Of a stretch of DNA of 37,304 nucleotides, positions 24,656 through 32,959 are shown in pieces. A program made the position numbers and the translations under genes. Within the stretch, counting starts at the first letter, position 1. The number at the start of each line of letters is the position of its first letter. The DNA is from an uncultured Bacteroidales bacterium (GTDB taxonomy: Bacteria; Bacteroidota; Bacteroidia; Bacteroidales; WCHB1-69), in NCBI GenBank assembly GCA_946186495.1, contig CAMHNQ010000027.1:1-37304 (forward strand), in the 5' to 3' direction. The notes below the pieces were generated by a model that saw nothing but the letters and a program-made list of their open reading frames with translations, searched no databases and was not told where the DNA came from.

Positions 24656-25194
24656 AATTCCACCTCCTGTTGATAATCTGTGAAACTGTCCTCGTCAAAT
24701 ACATGTTCCCGAATCAGAAAGTTCCTCACTTTCTCCATCTTTTCCAATTCTTGCAAAGTGTGTTCCCGCTCTTGCATTGTTCTTGTCAATTTGATGGCAC
24801 CACCTGTGATGATATAAATGCCCACGCTCAATTTGATGGCATACAAACGCAACCAACTTCTGCGATGAGGGCGTCCTTTTTCTTTCCCAAGTATCATTTC
24901 ACTTAACCGATTGTTTTCAAGTGGACGGAAAAAGCGGTCTAGATTGGCATCCGGGGAAATATCCATAATGATGCAAGCCAACTCATCCCTGTCTTCCATA
25001 GTCTGATAAATGGCATCTTCAATGTTTGTAATCCTGAAATAAGAAATCAGGTCATCAAGGTTTTGCGTGAAAAAATCAGCCAACCATTCAGCATCACGCC
25101 ATTGATTCAACACTTTATGCAAGGCATTCTGATTGTCTTTGTCAAAGCGGACGGCCCATAATCGTCCGTCATCAATGATTTTGTCAAACGTCAT
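24652..25194 (-). CDS. Candidate RelE-like toxin partner of an XRE protein
   Basis: This 180-residue protein has no certain family. The C-terminal half (RSWLRLYAIKLSVGIYIITG, then GAIKLTRTMQEREHTLQELE) has the ordering of Bacteroidetes proteins paired with XRE antitoxins, which often show a RelE-like beta-sheet core. The N terminus (DGRLWAVRFDKDNQNALHKV) and a Asp/Glu-rich middle (MEDRDELACIIMDISPDAN) are extra. Position upstream of an HTH gene, four-base overlap and an operator palindrome overlapping its promoter make a toxin-antitoxin pair the best reading, still unproven. Confidence 0.55.
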   Translation of the reverse strand: MTFDKIIDDGRLWAVRFDKDNQNALHKVLNQWRDAEWLADFFTQNLDDLISYFRITNIEDAIYQTMEDRDELACIIMDISPDANLDRFFRPLENNRLSEMILGKEKGRPHRRSWLRLYAIKLSVGIYIITGGAIKLTRTMQEREHTLQELEKMEKVRNFLIREHVFDEDSFTDYQQEVEL

Positions 25195-25220
25195 CTTCTT
25201 CAGATTTTTGAATAGTGCTG

Positions 25221-25241
25221 CAAAGATACAATTTTTTGTAT
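25221..25241 (-). promoter_or_regulatory. -7 box and operator palindrome for the second TA-like pair
   Basis: On the minus strand TATCTTTG (25228-25221) is a consensus -7 box. Perfect dyad ATACAA-TTTT-TTGTAT (25226-25241) overlaps its upstream edge. It is a likely antitoxin-binding site; no well-spaced -33 element is seen. Confidence 0.6.
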
Positions 25242-25279
25242 TTGCAACTTATAGGTTTCAGTTTTCGCTTGTTTTTTTC

Positions 25280-25287
25280 TATTTTTG
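25280..25287 (+). promoter_or_regulatory. -7 box of the carbonic anhydrase mini-gene
   Basis: TATTTTTG followed by C, 25 bases before the ATG at 25313, the same position as in the intact gene. Promoter upstream of a gutted gene. Confidence 0.45.
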
Positions 25288-25312
25288 CGGAGAATTTGAA
25301 GAACGACTAATT

Positions 25313-25456
25313 ATGATCGACCAAATTATCGAATACAACAAAACCTTCGTGGCACAGAAGGGCTGTGAGACCCACCCGCTCGTACCAAAGGACATCATGG
25401 TGCGAGGCTTCATCATCGATTCGGAGACGGGGAAGCTGGAGGAGGTTAAAGGATAA
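25313..25456 (+). pseudogene. Carbonic anhydrase mini-gene, middle deleted in frame
   Basis: Forty-seven codons fuse the first 17 codons of the carbonic anhydrase (MIDQIIEYNKTFVAQKG) to its last 28 (THPLVPKDIMVRGFIIDSET and GKLEE). About 135 codons, including all zinc ligands, are missing, yet the frame is intact and the start is a better ATG. The nucleotide match to 20208-20759 is very high at both ends, so the copy or deletion is recent. Catalysis is impossible; a small peptide may still be made. Confidence 0.88.
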
Positions 25457-25466
25457 TGCGATGCGA

Positions 25467-25589
25467 AACTCAGGTGCGGGAACCATATCAAAATATGCTG
25501 TTTCCGCACTTGATTTTAGCCATTTTGTTGTATTTTCGTAAAACTCGGGTGCGGAAACCCATAAAAAAAACAGTGTTTCCGCACGTGAG
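25467..25589. repeat. Two tandem inverted repeats
   Basis: Copy 1: GTGCGGGAAC (25474-25483) with GTTTCCGCAC (25500-25509), inner CATAT/ATATG. Copy 2: GTGCGGAAAC (25549-25558) with GTTTCCGCAC (25575-25584), flanked by AACTC and GAGTT. Both share the left flank AACTC. The pair looks like two copies of one REP-type element 75 bases apart. Confidence 0.7.
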
Positions 25590-25598
25590 TTTGATATG

Positions 25599-25606
25599 AT
25601 ATTTTT
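25599..25606 (+). promoter_or_regulatory. -7 box of the AAA ATPase gene
   Basis: TATTTTTG followed by C, 31 bases before the ATG at 25637; a second near-match TATTTTTG-like word precedes it by ten bases. Confidence 0.4.
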
Positions 25607-25636
25607 GCTATTTTTGCACCCGGAAAAACAGTCGTT

Positions 25637-27070
25637 ATGGACAAGAACCTCTTTATCGGGCGCGAGTATGAAATCCGCCAGTTGGAAAAATACCGCAACT
25701 CCAAGGAATCGGAGTTCGTCATCGTCTATGGTCGACGCCGCGTCGGGAAGACCTTCCTTGTCAAGGAGTTCTTCGACGACACGTACGATTTCAAGGTTAC
25801 GGGACTTTACAAGAAACCCAAGAAGACGCAACTCAAGAACTTCTGTCTCGCCCTGCAGGAATACGGCGCCGACGTGAAGAAGGAGCCGTCGGATTGGCTG
25901 GAGGCTTTTGCCGAGCTGAAGAAACTCTTGAAAAAAATTAACGAAGACAGGAAGAAAATCGTCTTTATTGACGAACTACCGTGGTTGGACACCCGGCAGA
26001 GCGAGTTCCTGGCGGCTTTCGAGTCTTTCTGGAACGGCTGGGGTGCCCAACAAAACGACATTATGCTGGTGGTGTGCGGCTCCGCTACCACGTGGATTAC
26101 CAAAAAAATCCTGTCCGACAAGGGAGGCTTGTTCAACCGTGCCGCACGACGGCTCTACCTGATGCCATTCACTCTCCAGGAGACGGAAAGGTATCTGGTC
26201 TCGCGGGGCATCCACTGGAGCCGCTACGACATCGTGGAGTGCTACATGACGATGGGTGGCATCCCATACTATCTGAAACTTCTCGACAACGAACTCTCTT
26301 ATCTCGCCAACATCGATGCGGTGTTCTTCAAGCCTAAAGGCCCGCTGTGGGATGAGTTCGACCACCTTTACGAAACCCTGTTCGGTTCTTCGAAAGGATA
26401 CCTGAAAATCATTGAGGCATTGGCTGCGAGGAAATCGGGCCTCACCCGGAAAGAAATCATCGACGAAACGCATTTAGAAGACAACGGACTTCTCACAGAA
26501 ATGCTGAAAAACCTGTCGGACAGTCAGTTCGCAAGAACATATAACACCTTTGGATACAATGAAAAAAAAGTGGTGTACCAGCTCTCCGACTATTACACGC
26601 TGTTTTACCTTCGCTTCTTGAAAGGGAAGCAAAATCCCGACGAACATTTTTGGAGCCACTTTCTCGACAACCCGGCAAAAAGCAGCTGGGCGGGGCAGAC
26701 CTTCGAGCAAGTATGCAAAGACCATATCAGCCAAATCAAGAAAGCCATCGGAATCAGCGCATTGTTGACGGACATTTCCACTTGGCATGGTTCTTCGGAA
26801 AGCGGGAAGGCGCAGATTGACCTCATCATCGACCGTCGCGACCGTACGATCAACATTGGCGAAATCAAGTTCTCCGTGGATGAATTTGCCATTGACAAGG
26901 ATTATGAGGAGAGGCTCAGAAAAAAACTTCAGGTGTTCCGCGAAGCCACTCACACGCGCAAAGCCTTGCAGTTGGTCATGATCACCACCTACGGAGTCCG
27001 ACAGAACGCCCACAGCGGCATTGTACAGACGCAGGTGAGGATGGACGACTTGTTTGTGAAAGAAGCGTGA
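25637..27070 (+). CDS. Archaeal-type AAA ATPase with DUF234 domain
   Basis: This 477-residue ATP-binding protein has an N-terminal P-loop ATPase (PF01637 type): Walker A VYGRRRVGKTFL (K38), Walker B IVFIDELPWLD, and sensor region VVCGSATTWITKKIL. A winged-helix-like middle (AARKSGLTRKEIIDE) and a C-terminal DUF234 domain follow, with a nuclease-like core (QIDLIIDRRD then NIGEIKFS, a D-ExK arrangement). The D...ExK pattern suggests a PD-(D/E)XK fold; activity is not known. The family is common in Bacteroidetes in many copies, and is suspected to be mobile. It is intact and carries its own promoter. Confidence 0.88.
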   Translation: MDKNLFIGREYEIRQLEKYRNSKESEFVIVYGRRRVGKTFLVKEFFDDTYDFKVTGLYKKPKKTQLKNFCLALQEYGADVKKEPSDWLEAFAELKKLLKKINEDRKKIVFIDELPWLDTRQSEFLAAFESFWNGWGAQQNDIMLVVCGSATTWITKKILSDKGGLFNRAARRLYLMPFTLQETERYLVSRGIHWSRYDIVECYMTMGGIPYYLKLLDNELSYLANIDAVFFKPKGPLWDEFDHLYETLFGSSKGYLKIIEALAARKSGLTRKEIIDETHLEDNGLLTEMLKNLSDSQFARTYNTFGYNEKKVVYQLSDYYTLFYLRFLKGKQNPDEHFWSHFLDNPAKSSWAGQTFEQVCKDHISQIKKAIGISALLTDISTWHGSSESGKAQIDLIIDRRDRTINIGEIKFSVDEFAIDKDYEERLRKKLQVFREATHTRKALQLVMITTYGVRQNAHSGIVQTQVRMDDLFVKEA

Positions 27071-27106
27071 TTTTACTTGAACTGTAGAAATAATATTGTT
27101 AAAAAC

Positions 27107-27484
27107 ATGGAAATCACCCTTCTTTTGGAATACGCCGACCGTGCGCAGCTCCGGCAGTGGCTCACGGACAACCACCTGACAGCCAAGGAGTGCTGGGTGG
27201 CGACATACCGCGGCAAAGCACCGTTGCCCGGCCCCTGCCTGCCATACCTCGACGTGGTGGAGGAAGCCCTCTGCTTCGGCTGGATCGACAGCACCTGCAA
27301 ACGCCTGCCCGACGGCCGCTTGGCGCAACGCCTCTCGCCGCGCCGCAAGAACAGCCACTGGACGGACTTGAACAGGCAGCGCTGCGCCGACCTCGAACGC
27401 CGCGGCCTGATGACGGAGGCGGGGAAAATGTGTGTTCGCGAATTCAGCGAGTTTTTATCAAAGCCCTATTGCAACCCGCGATAG
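27107..27484 (+). pseudogene. Truncated YdeI/OmdA-family protein
   Basis: The N-terminal two-thirds of a YdeI-like (bacteriocin-protection) protein is clear: HLTAKECWVATYRGK, then YLDVVEEALCFGWIDSTCKR, RLSPRRKNSHWTDLN and RRGLMTEAGK. Relatives are about 190 residues; this stops at 125 just after EAGK, with an unrelated tail (EFSEFLSKPYCNPR). The ATG at 27107 gives the family start. The lost C-terminal third makes function doubtful. It follows the ATPase gene and precedes a mixed carbonic anhydrase/cupin scrap. Confidence 0.7.
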
Positions 27485-27571
27485 AGTTCATAATAAAAAT
27501 GCTGCGCACAAACAACATTTTTTTTGAAAACTGTTGCCTGTGCGCAACAAATTCTTGATCTTGCCGCCTAA

Positions 27572-27651
27572 ATTATCGCTTCCAACAAGCCGTTCGTGGC
27601 GCAGGAGGACTGCGCAGCGCCAGGCGTTAGTCGAAAGGATGTGCAAAAAGT
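27572..27651 (+). pseudogene. Chimeric scrap: carbonic anhydrase 5' end fused to cupin 3' end
   Basis: 27572-27613 aligns with the 5' end of the carbonic anhydrase gene (33 of 42 bases identical by eye; IIASNKPFVAQ against IIEYNKTFVAQ). It runs directly into sequence matching the end of the DUF985 cupin (QALVERMCKK against KALIERMCKE, about 27 of 38 bases). Gene order agrees with the carbonic anhydrase-membrane protein-cupin order at 20208-21341, so one large deletion in a third copy of that cassette explains it. Confidence 0.65.
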
Positions 27652-27682
27652 GCTCAGGCGACAATAGAACCGGATTTTTTTG

Positions 27683-27690
27683 TACTTTTG
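27683..27690 (+). promoter_or_regulatory. -7 box of the helicase gene
   Basis: TACTTTTG followed by C matches TAnnTTTG, 24 bases before the ATG at 27715. Confidence 0.45.
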
Positions 27691-27714
27691 CCCTTTGGTT
27701 TTTAGCAGAACAAC

Positions 27715-30462
27715 ATGGGGGACAAAGCGATACTGCATTTCAACGGGACCTGGAGAAGCTACCAGCAGCGGATCTTGGACAACCTCGACTATCACGTGCG
27801 CGACAAGAAGCTCCATGTGGTGGCCGCCCCTGGCGCGGGAAAGACCACCCTCGGCATCGAGGTCATCGCGCGGCTGCGGCGCCCTACCTTGATACTCTGT
27901 CCCACCAACACCATCAAAAACCAATGGCGGGACCGTATCCGCTCCTCCTTCCTCCAAAAGAAAGACTACGGCATCGTCTCCACCGTGATACGGAAGCCCG
28001 GCCTCCTGACAGTGACGACCTACCAGGCGCTGTTGGCCGCTTTCTGCGGACGTTCGGAAGAGGGGGAGGACTCGGAAGAAAATGCAGAACACGAAGAGAC
28101 AGAAACCGCTACCGACTCCATCGCGTCATCCGCCCGATTCAAGAAGGAAAAAGCCGACGAGGTCATCGCCATCCTGAAAGCCGCTGAGGTTTCCATGCTT
28201 TGCTTCGACGAGGCGCACCACCTGCGGAAAGAATGGTGGAAAGCCCTGACCTACCTCAACGAGCACCTGAAGCCGAAGCAGACCTTGGCCCTGACGGCCA
28301 CGCCTCCCTACGACGCGGACTACGCCGAATGGAAACGCTACCAGGACCTCTGCGGCGAAATCGACGAGGTCATCTCCATCCCGGAACTGGTGAAAAACGG
28401 CGACCTGTGCCCCCATCAGGACTTTGTCTGGTTCTCGCCCCTCAAGCAAAACGAGCGGGAATTGCTGAAAAAGCACAACCAGAATGTCGGGATTTTCGTC
28501 GAGATGCTCCAAAACGACACGGAGCTGCTGGACAGCCTGTCGGGGATGGCGTTCTTCGAGGCGCGGGAATCCGACATCGAGATGCTTCTCGAATCGCCGA
28601 CATTTTATGTGGCCATAGCCTCCTTGCTGAACGCCAAAGGCTATCGGATTTCAGAAAGCTTTTTGGAATTGTTCGACGCGAGCCAGGCGGACCTGCCGAA
28701 ATTCAATCTCCAGCAGGCCTCGGCGTTCCTCAACGGCTTTTTCGGAAACGAGGCCGAATGGCTCAAGCCTTTGGATCCGAAAAAAGAGCACTATTTCGAG
28801 ATTGCCAAGAGAATGGGGCTTGTGGTCAACAAGAAGGTCGTGCTCAACGAAAGCCTCAAAATCCGGAGGTTGATTGCCGGCAGTGTCGGAAAGCTGGACT
28901 CCATCGTCGAGATTGTCCGGCTGGAACATGCCCAGCTGAAAGAACGGTTGCGCATGGTGATTCTGACAGACCATATCAAGATGACCGACACCGCCTGCCA
29001 AAGTATGGGGGTGGTGCCGATTTGGAGAAAGCTCAAGGGGGCTGTCGAAAAGGACATCGCCATTGGCGTGTTGTGCGGTTCGCTGATCCTGTTGCCGGAG
29101 CATATCATCGGGAAGCTGTATAAAGCATTGGCAGACAACAATATCCCGAACGATTCCTTCAAAATCAGCCGCTTCGAGAACGACACCGGCTATATTCGGA
29201 TCATCCCCAAGATGGGCATCCGCAACCATATTGTCGGCATGATAACGGAGATGTTTTGCGCCGGCGACCTGCAAATTCTGGTCGGCACGCAGGCGCTGCT
29301 CGGCGAGGGCTGGGACGCGCCCGCCATCAACTCGCTGATCCTCTCCAGCACGGTGAGTTCCTACATGCTCTCCAACCAGATGCGGGGACGCGCCATCCGA
29401 ATCGACAAAGACCATCCGGACAAGGTCTCGAACATCTGGCACCTTGCCTCCATCGATTTCCCCGAAAAGGAAGATTCTTCTTTGTCAGGGACCTTTTCGG
29501 ACAATGATATGGAGAATATCTGTCTCTACACTTACGACCTCATACAACTCTCCGCCAGATTCCAGGGGTTCGAGGCGCCGGCCTACTATAGCAAGCACGA
29601 GATAACCTCGGGGATAGAGCGCATTTTGGAAGCGCCCAGTGCCAATCCGATGATTGAAACCCCGCTGAAGAACAAGGTGAAAGGTCTCAAAGACCTCACC
29701 AAGAAACTCGCCCCCAACCGGGAGCAGACACGGCAGTGGTGGAAAGACGCATTGTATCTCGGTTATGGACACACCAGGCAGAGGAGCCTCTCCACAGGTG
29801 TCAAAACCCCGAAAATGACCACCAGGTTTTTGATGTACAAAGGGTACAAGTTCATTGTCTCCTCGTTCTTGGCATCCGTTCTCGTGACATACTTGATTCT
29901 TTTAAGGGTATTTCCGCCCATTCATCTCTCTGTTCTCACGGCGGCAGCTGTAGGCATATTCTTTGGAGTGGTTGGTATGAAATACCTCAAGACGGGGACG
30001 GTGGAGGGTGTTTTGAAGCAAGTGGCCATCACCGTATTGGAGACATTGTCATCGCAGGGGTTGATAAAAACGTCCATCAAGAATGTCGGGCTGCACGTCT
30101 CCGAGGATGACGGCGCGCTCTTTGTCTGTTGTTCCAACCTGCCCGCCCAGGAGAACAACCTGTTCATACAGTCCCTGCAGGAGTTCCTCGACCCGGTGGA
30201 CAACCCCCGCTACCTCCTCGTCAAACGGGACAAAATCTTCGGGAAAATCAGGCAAACCGACTATTTCTCCGTCCCTGCAATCCTGACGGCCAAAAAGAGC
30301 GTTGTCGAGACATTCAGGCAATTGTGGGAGAACCATATCGGGGAGTGCGAGATTGTCTATACCCGCAACCTCGAAGGCCGGAAGCTGCTGCTGAAGGCGC
30401 GCAAGGACGCCTCGTCGGCAATCTCTCGCCGAAAATCCAAACGGCTCTCGAAATGGCAGTGA
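27715..30462 (+). CDS. SF2 (DEAH) helicase with predicted membrane segments
   Basis: This 915-residue protein has the helicase motifs in order: Q-like ILDNL, Walker A APGAGKTTLG (K43), CPTNTIKNQW, Walker B CFDEAHH (D165-H168), motif III LTATPP, then in the second lobe GTQALLGEGWDAPAIN and motif VI NQMRGRAIR. A linker with many acidic residues (near 100-125) separates motifs Ib and II. Between about 713 and 761 are two hydrophobic segments (FIVSSFLASVLVTYLILL; SVLTAAAVGIFFGVVGM), unusual for a helicase, then a soluble C-terminal domain of about 150 residues with no match I know. Membrane-linked nucleic acid handling, perhaps defence or DNA uptake, is inferred. Confidence 0.8.
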   Translation: MGDKAILHFNGTWRSYQQRILDNLDYHVRDKKLHVVAAPGAGKTTLGIEVIARLRRPTLILCPTNTIKNQWRDRIRSSFLQKKDYGIVSTVIRKPGLLTVTTYQALLAAFCGRSEEGEDSEENAEHEETETATDSIASSARFKKEKADEVIAILKAAEVSMLCFDEAHHLRKEWWKALTYLNEHLKPKQTLALTATPPYDADYAEWKRYQDLCGEIDEVISIPELVKNGDLCPHQDFVWFSPLKQNERELLKKHNQNVGIFVEMLQNDTELLDSLSGMAFFEARESDIEMLLESPTFYVAIASLLNAKGYRISESFLELFDASQADLPKFNLQQASAFLNGFFGNEAEWLKPLDPKKEHYFEIAKRMGLVVNKKVVLNESLKIRRLIAGSVGKLDSIVEIVRLEHAQLKERLRMVILTDHIKMTDTACQSMGVVPIWRKLKGAVEKDIAIGVLCGSLILLPEHIIGKLYKALADNNIPNDSFKISRFENDTGYIRIIPKMGIRNHIVGMITEMFCAGDLQILVGTQALLGEGWDAPAINSLILSSTVSSYMLSNQMRGRAIRIDKDHPDKVSNIWHLASIDFPEKEDSSLSGTFSDNDMENICLYTYDLIQLSARFQGFEAPAYYSKHEITSGIERILEAPSANPMIETPLKNKVKGLKDLTKKLAPNREQTRQWWKDALYLGYGHTRQRSLSTGVKTPKMTTRFLMYKGYKFIVSSFLASVLVTYLILLRVFPPIHLSVLTAAAVGIFFGVVGMKYLKTGTVEGVLKQVAITVLETLSSQGLIKTSIKNVGLHVSEDDGALFVCCSNLPAQENNLFIQSLQEFLDPVDNPRYLLVKRDKIFGKIRQTDYFSVPAILTAKKSVVETFRQLWENHIGECEIVYTRNLEGRKLLLKARKDASSAISRRKSKRLSKWQ

Positions 30463-30667
30463 ACGGTCGGACGGCGACAGGCTGACAGGGCTTACGCACC
30501 AACTCTTCCGAACGACTGAGCTGCGATGCATGCAGAAAGCCCGGGCGAAAGGGAAACTCAGGATGTTAGCGGGGAATGGCTTGGGCAAGCCGGCTCACCC
30601 AAACAAAAAACCAAATGAGTAAACTCCGCAAAAACAAAAACGGGATATTGCATTATTGTAACTTTTG

Positions 30668-30675
30668 TATCTTTG
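30668..30675 (+). promoter_or_regulatory. -7 box of glmS
   Basis: TATCTTTG followed by CAGCC, 36 bases before the glmS ATG; TTG at 30648-30650 is 17 bases upstream. Confidence 0.5.
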
Positions 30676-30711
30676 CAGCCGAAAAAAAAACATCTTCGAA
30701 AAAATATCAAT

Positions 30712-32556
30712 ATGTGCGGAATTGTAGCATACGTGGGCTATCAAGAGGCCTACCCTATTCTTATCGAGGGCCTGAAACGGCTTGAATATCGCGGTTATGA
30801 CAGTGCAGGCGTGGCTTTGCTGAACGCAGCCGACCAGCTGAACGTGTACAAGGCCAAGGGCAAGGTCTCCGATTTGGAAGCCAAGACAGCGGGCCAAGAC
30901 CTCAGCGGCCACATCGGCATCGCCCACACCCGTTGGGCCACCCATGGGGAGCCGAACGAGACCAACGCCCACCCGCATCTTTCCAAGTCAGGAAGCATCG
31001 CGTTGATACACAACGGCATCATCGAGAACTACCTGAGCCTCCGCAAAGAGTTGGAAAAGCGCGGATTTGTCTTCCGCTCCTCCACAGACACGGAAGTGCT
31101 CACCAACCTCATCGAGGACGTGCAGCAGAGCGAGCATGTCGATCTCTTCGAGGCCGTCCGTATCGCCCTGAACCACGTGGTCGGCGCATACGCCATCGCC
31201 ATCGTGGAGAAGGGCCACCCCGATGAACTGATTGCCGCCCGAAAGGGCAGTCCTATGGTCATCGGCATCGGCGACGGCGAATACTTCGTCGCATCCGACG
31301 CCACCCCCATCGTGGGCCGCACCCAGAAAGTGGTTTACCTCGAGGACGAGCAGGTGGTGCGCATCAAGTTGGGCGAAGAGCTGCATATCAAGACTATCCA
31401 GGACGTGGAGGCCATCCCATACGTGCAAGAGCTGAAGATGAACCTCGACAGTATCGAGAAGGCAGGCTTTGACCATTTCATGATGAAGGAGATTTTCGAG
31501 CAGCCGGCCATCGTCCGCGACACCATGCGCGGGCGGCTGCACCCCGAGACCAATTCGGTGAGCTTGGGCGGCATCCTCCAATATGAGAAACAGCTCGTAT
31601 ATGCCGACAACATCATCTTCGTGGCTTGCGGAACCTCCTGGCATGCCAGCCTGGTGGGCAGCTACATGATCGAGAACATAGCCAAGATCCCCGTCAAGGT
31701 GGAATATGCCTCCGAGTTCCGATACCGCAACCCCGTGGTCACCCCGCACGACGTGGTAATCGCCGTTTCCCAATCGGGCGAGACCGCCGACACCCTGGCC
31801 GCCATCAACCTGGCCAAGGAGAAAGGCGCCGTCGTGCTGGGCATCTGCAATGTCATCGGCTCCTCGATCTCCCGGGCGACCGACGCCGGCATATACACCC
31901 ACGCTGGCCCCGAAATCGGCGTGGCCTCCACCAAGGCTTTCACCTCACAGGTCACCGTGATGGCCATGCTCGCCTTGCGATTGGCCGAACTCAACGGCGC
32001 GATAAAAGACGAGGAACGCGCCGCTTTCATCAAGGAGTTGGACACCATCCCCGAGAAAATCCAATGGACCCTCGACCATAGCGGTCATGTGAAAGAAATC
32101 GCCGCCAGATACAAGGACGTACGCAACATGCTGTATTTAGGCCGTTTGCAGAACTACCCCGTAGCTTTGGAAGGGGCCTTGAAACTGAAGGAAATATCAT
32201 ACATCCACGCCGAAGGGTATCCGGCCGCCGAAATGAAACACGGCCCCATTGCATTGATCGACAAAGACATGCCGGTAGTTTTCATTGCCACGAACCACAG
32301 CACCTACGAGAAAGTGCTCAGCAACATCCAAGAGGTGAAGGCCCGAGACGGCAAGATTATCGCCATCGTCAGCGAGAAAGACGTGCTGGCCCGCAAGATG
32401 GCCGACTACGTGATCGAGATCCCCGAAACGGAATGCCTCTATTCCCCGCTGTTGGCCACCGTCCCCTTGCAAATCCTCGCCTACCACATCGCCGTGATGC
32501 GCGGCTGCAACGTGGACCAACCCAGGAACCTGGCCAAATCGGTGACGGTCGAATAA
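30712..32556 (+). CDS. glmS: Glutamine-fructose-6-phosphate aminotransferase (isomerizing)
   Basis: GlmS makes glucosamine-6-phosphate from fructose-6-phosphate and glutamine, the first step toward UDP-GlcNAc for peptidoglycan and LPS. The frame is open from 30673, but the catalytic Cys must be residue 2 after Met removal, so the ATG at 30712 (MCGIVAYVGYQEAYPILIEG) is the true start, giving 614 residues. The glutaminase domain (HTRWATHGEPNETNAHPH) and both SIS domains (ACGTSWHASLVG; LGRLQNYPVALEGALKLKE) are present, and the C-terminal PRNLAKSVTVE is the standard end. No glmS ribozyme is recognised upstream. Confidence 0.97.
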   Translation: MCGIVAYVGYQEAYPILIEGLKRLEYRGYDSAGVALLNAADQLNVYKAKGKVSDLEAKTAGQDLSGHIGIAHTRWATHGEPNETNAHPHLSKSGSIALIHNGIIENYLSLRKELEKRGFVFRSSTDTEVLTNLIEDVQQSEHVDLFEAVRIALNHVVGAYAIAIVEKGHPDELIAARKGSPMVIGIGDGEYFVASDATPIVGRTQKVVYLEDEQVVRIKLGEELHIKTIQDVEAIPYVQELKMNLDSIEKAGFDHFMMKEIFEQPAIVRDTMRGRLHPETNSVSLGGILQYEKQLVYADNIIFVACGTSWHASLVGSYMIENIAKIPVKVEYASEFRYRNPVVTPHDVVIAVSQSGETADTLAAINLAKEKGAVVLGICNVIGSSISRATDAGIYTHAGPEIGVASTKAFTSQVTVMAMLALRLAELNGAIKDEERAAFIKELDTIPEKIQWTLDHSGHVKEIAARYKDVRNMLYLGRLQNYPVALEGALKLKEISYIHAEGYPAAEMKHGPIALIDKDMPVVFIATNHSTYEKVLSNIQEVKARDGKIIAIVSEKDVLARKMADYVIEIPETECLYSPLLATVPLQILAYHIAVMRGCNVDQPRNLAKSVTVE

Positions 32557-32650
32557 CCGGTCTATAGACACGTACACCTTGCCCTTGCCACCTCACAGCG
32601 CGGCGATGCCAATCAGCATCCTCGCCTCATAGACATCGTCCTCCTCCCTC

Positions 32651-32932
32651 TCACTCGGGACAGTTGAAGAGATCTCCATACTCCTCCAGCGCGTGCTTCG
32701 GGTCGTATTGATTCTTCCTCCTATACTGATCCATCATTCCCAGCAGTGCTTCAAACTGCGCTCTCCTCTCCTCCTTCATCTCCCCGGAATTATACATTTT
32801 CCTGTTATACTTCAGCCAGTTACAGTATAACCCTCTTTCCTCCGCGTCATGCTTCGACGGATTGCGCTGTTTCTGTTTTATGAACTCCACAATTTCGTCA
32901 TACTTCGCTTTCCATAGCTCATCCTGCTTCAT
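32651..32932 (-). CDS. Helicase-associated-domain protein, 93 aa
   Basis: The small protein MKQDELWKAKYDEIVEFIKQ, then NPSKHDAEERGLYCNWLKYN, then KMYNSGEMKEERRAQFEALL, fits one helicase-associated (HA) repeat: W...Y..I..F...., then L..W....R..Y..G.L...R...L. HA repeats normally occur in tandem at the C terminus of helicases and bind nucleic acid. Here a single repeat stands alone, so it is either a stand-alone DNA-binding protein or a leftover from a larger gene. It has a normal ATG and stop. It lies in the decayed right-hand region. Confidence 0.6.
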   Translation of the reverse strand: MKQDELWKAKYDEIVEFIKQKQRNPSKHDAEERGLYCNWLKYNRKMYNSGEMKEERRAQFEALLGMMDQYRRKNQYDPKHALEEYGDLFNCPE

Positions 32933-32959
32933 ATTAACAAGTATTAAATGGGTGTTTGA

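Noticed and set aside
30463-30711. glmS ribozyme or riboswitch upstream of glmS
   Set aside because: No conserved glmS ribozyme core could be seen, and the leader after the -7 box is only about 30 bases.
30576-30785. Small frame over the glmS start
   Set aside because: It overlaps the promoter and glmS in another frame and has no homology signal.
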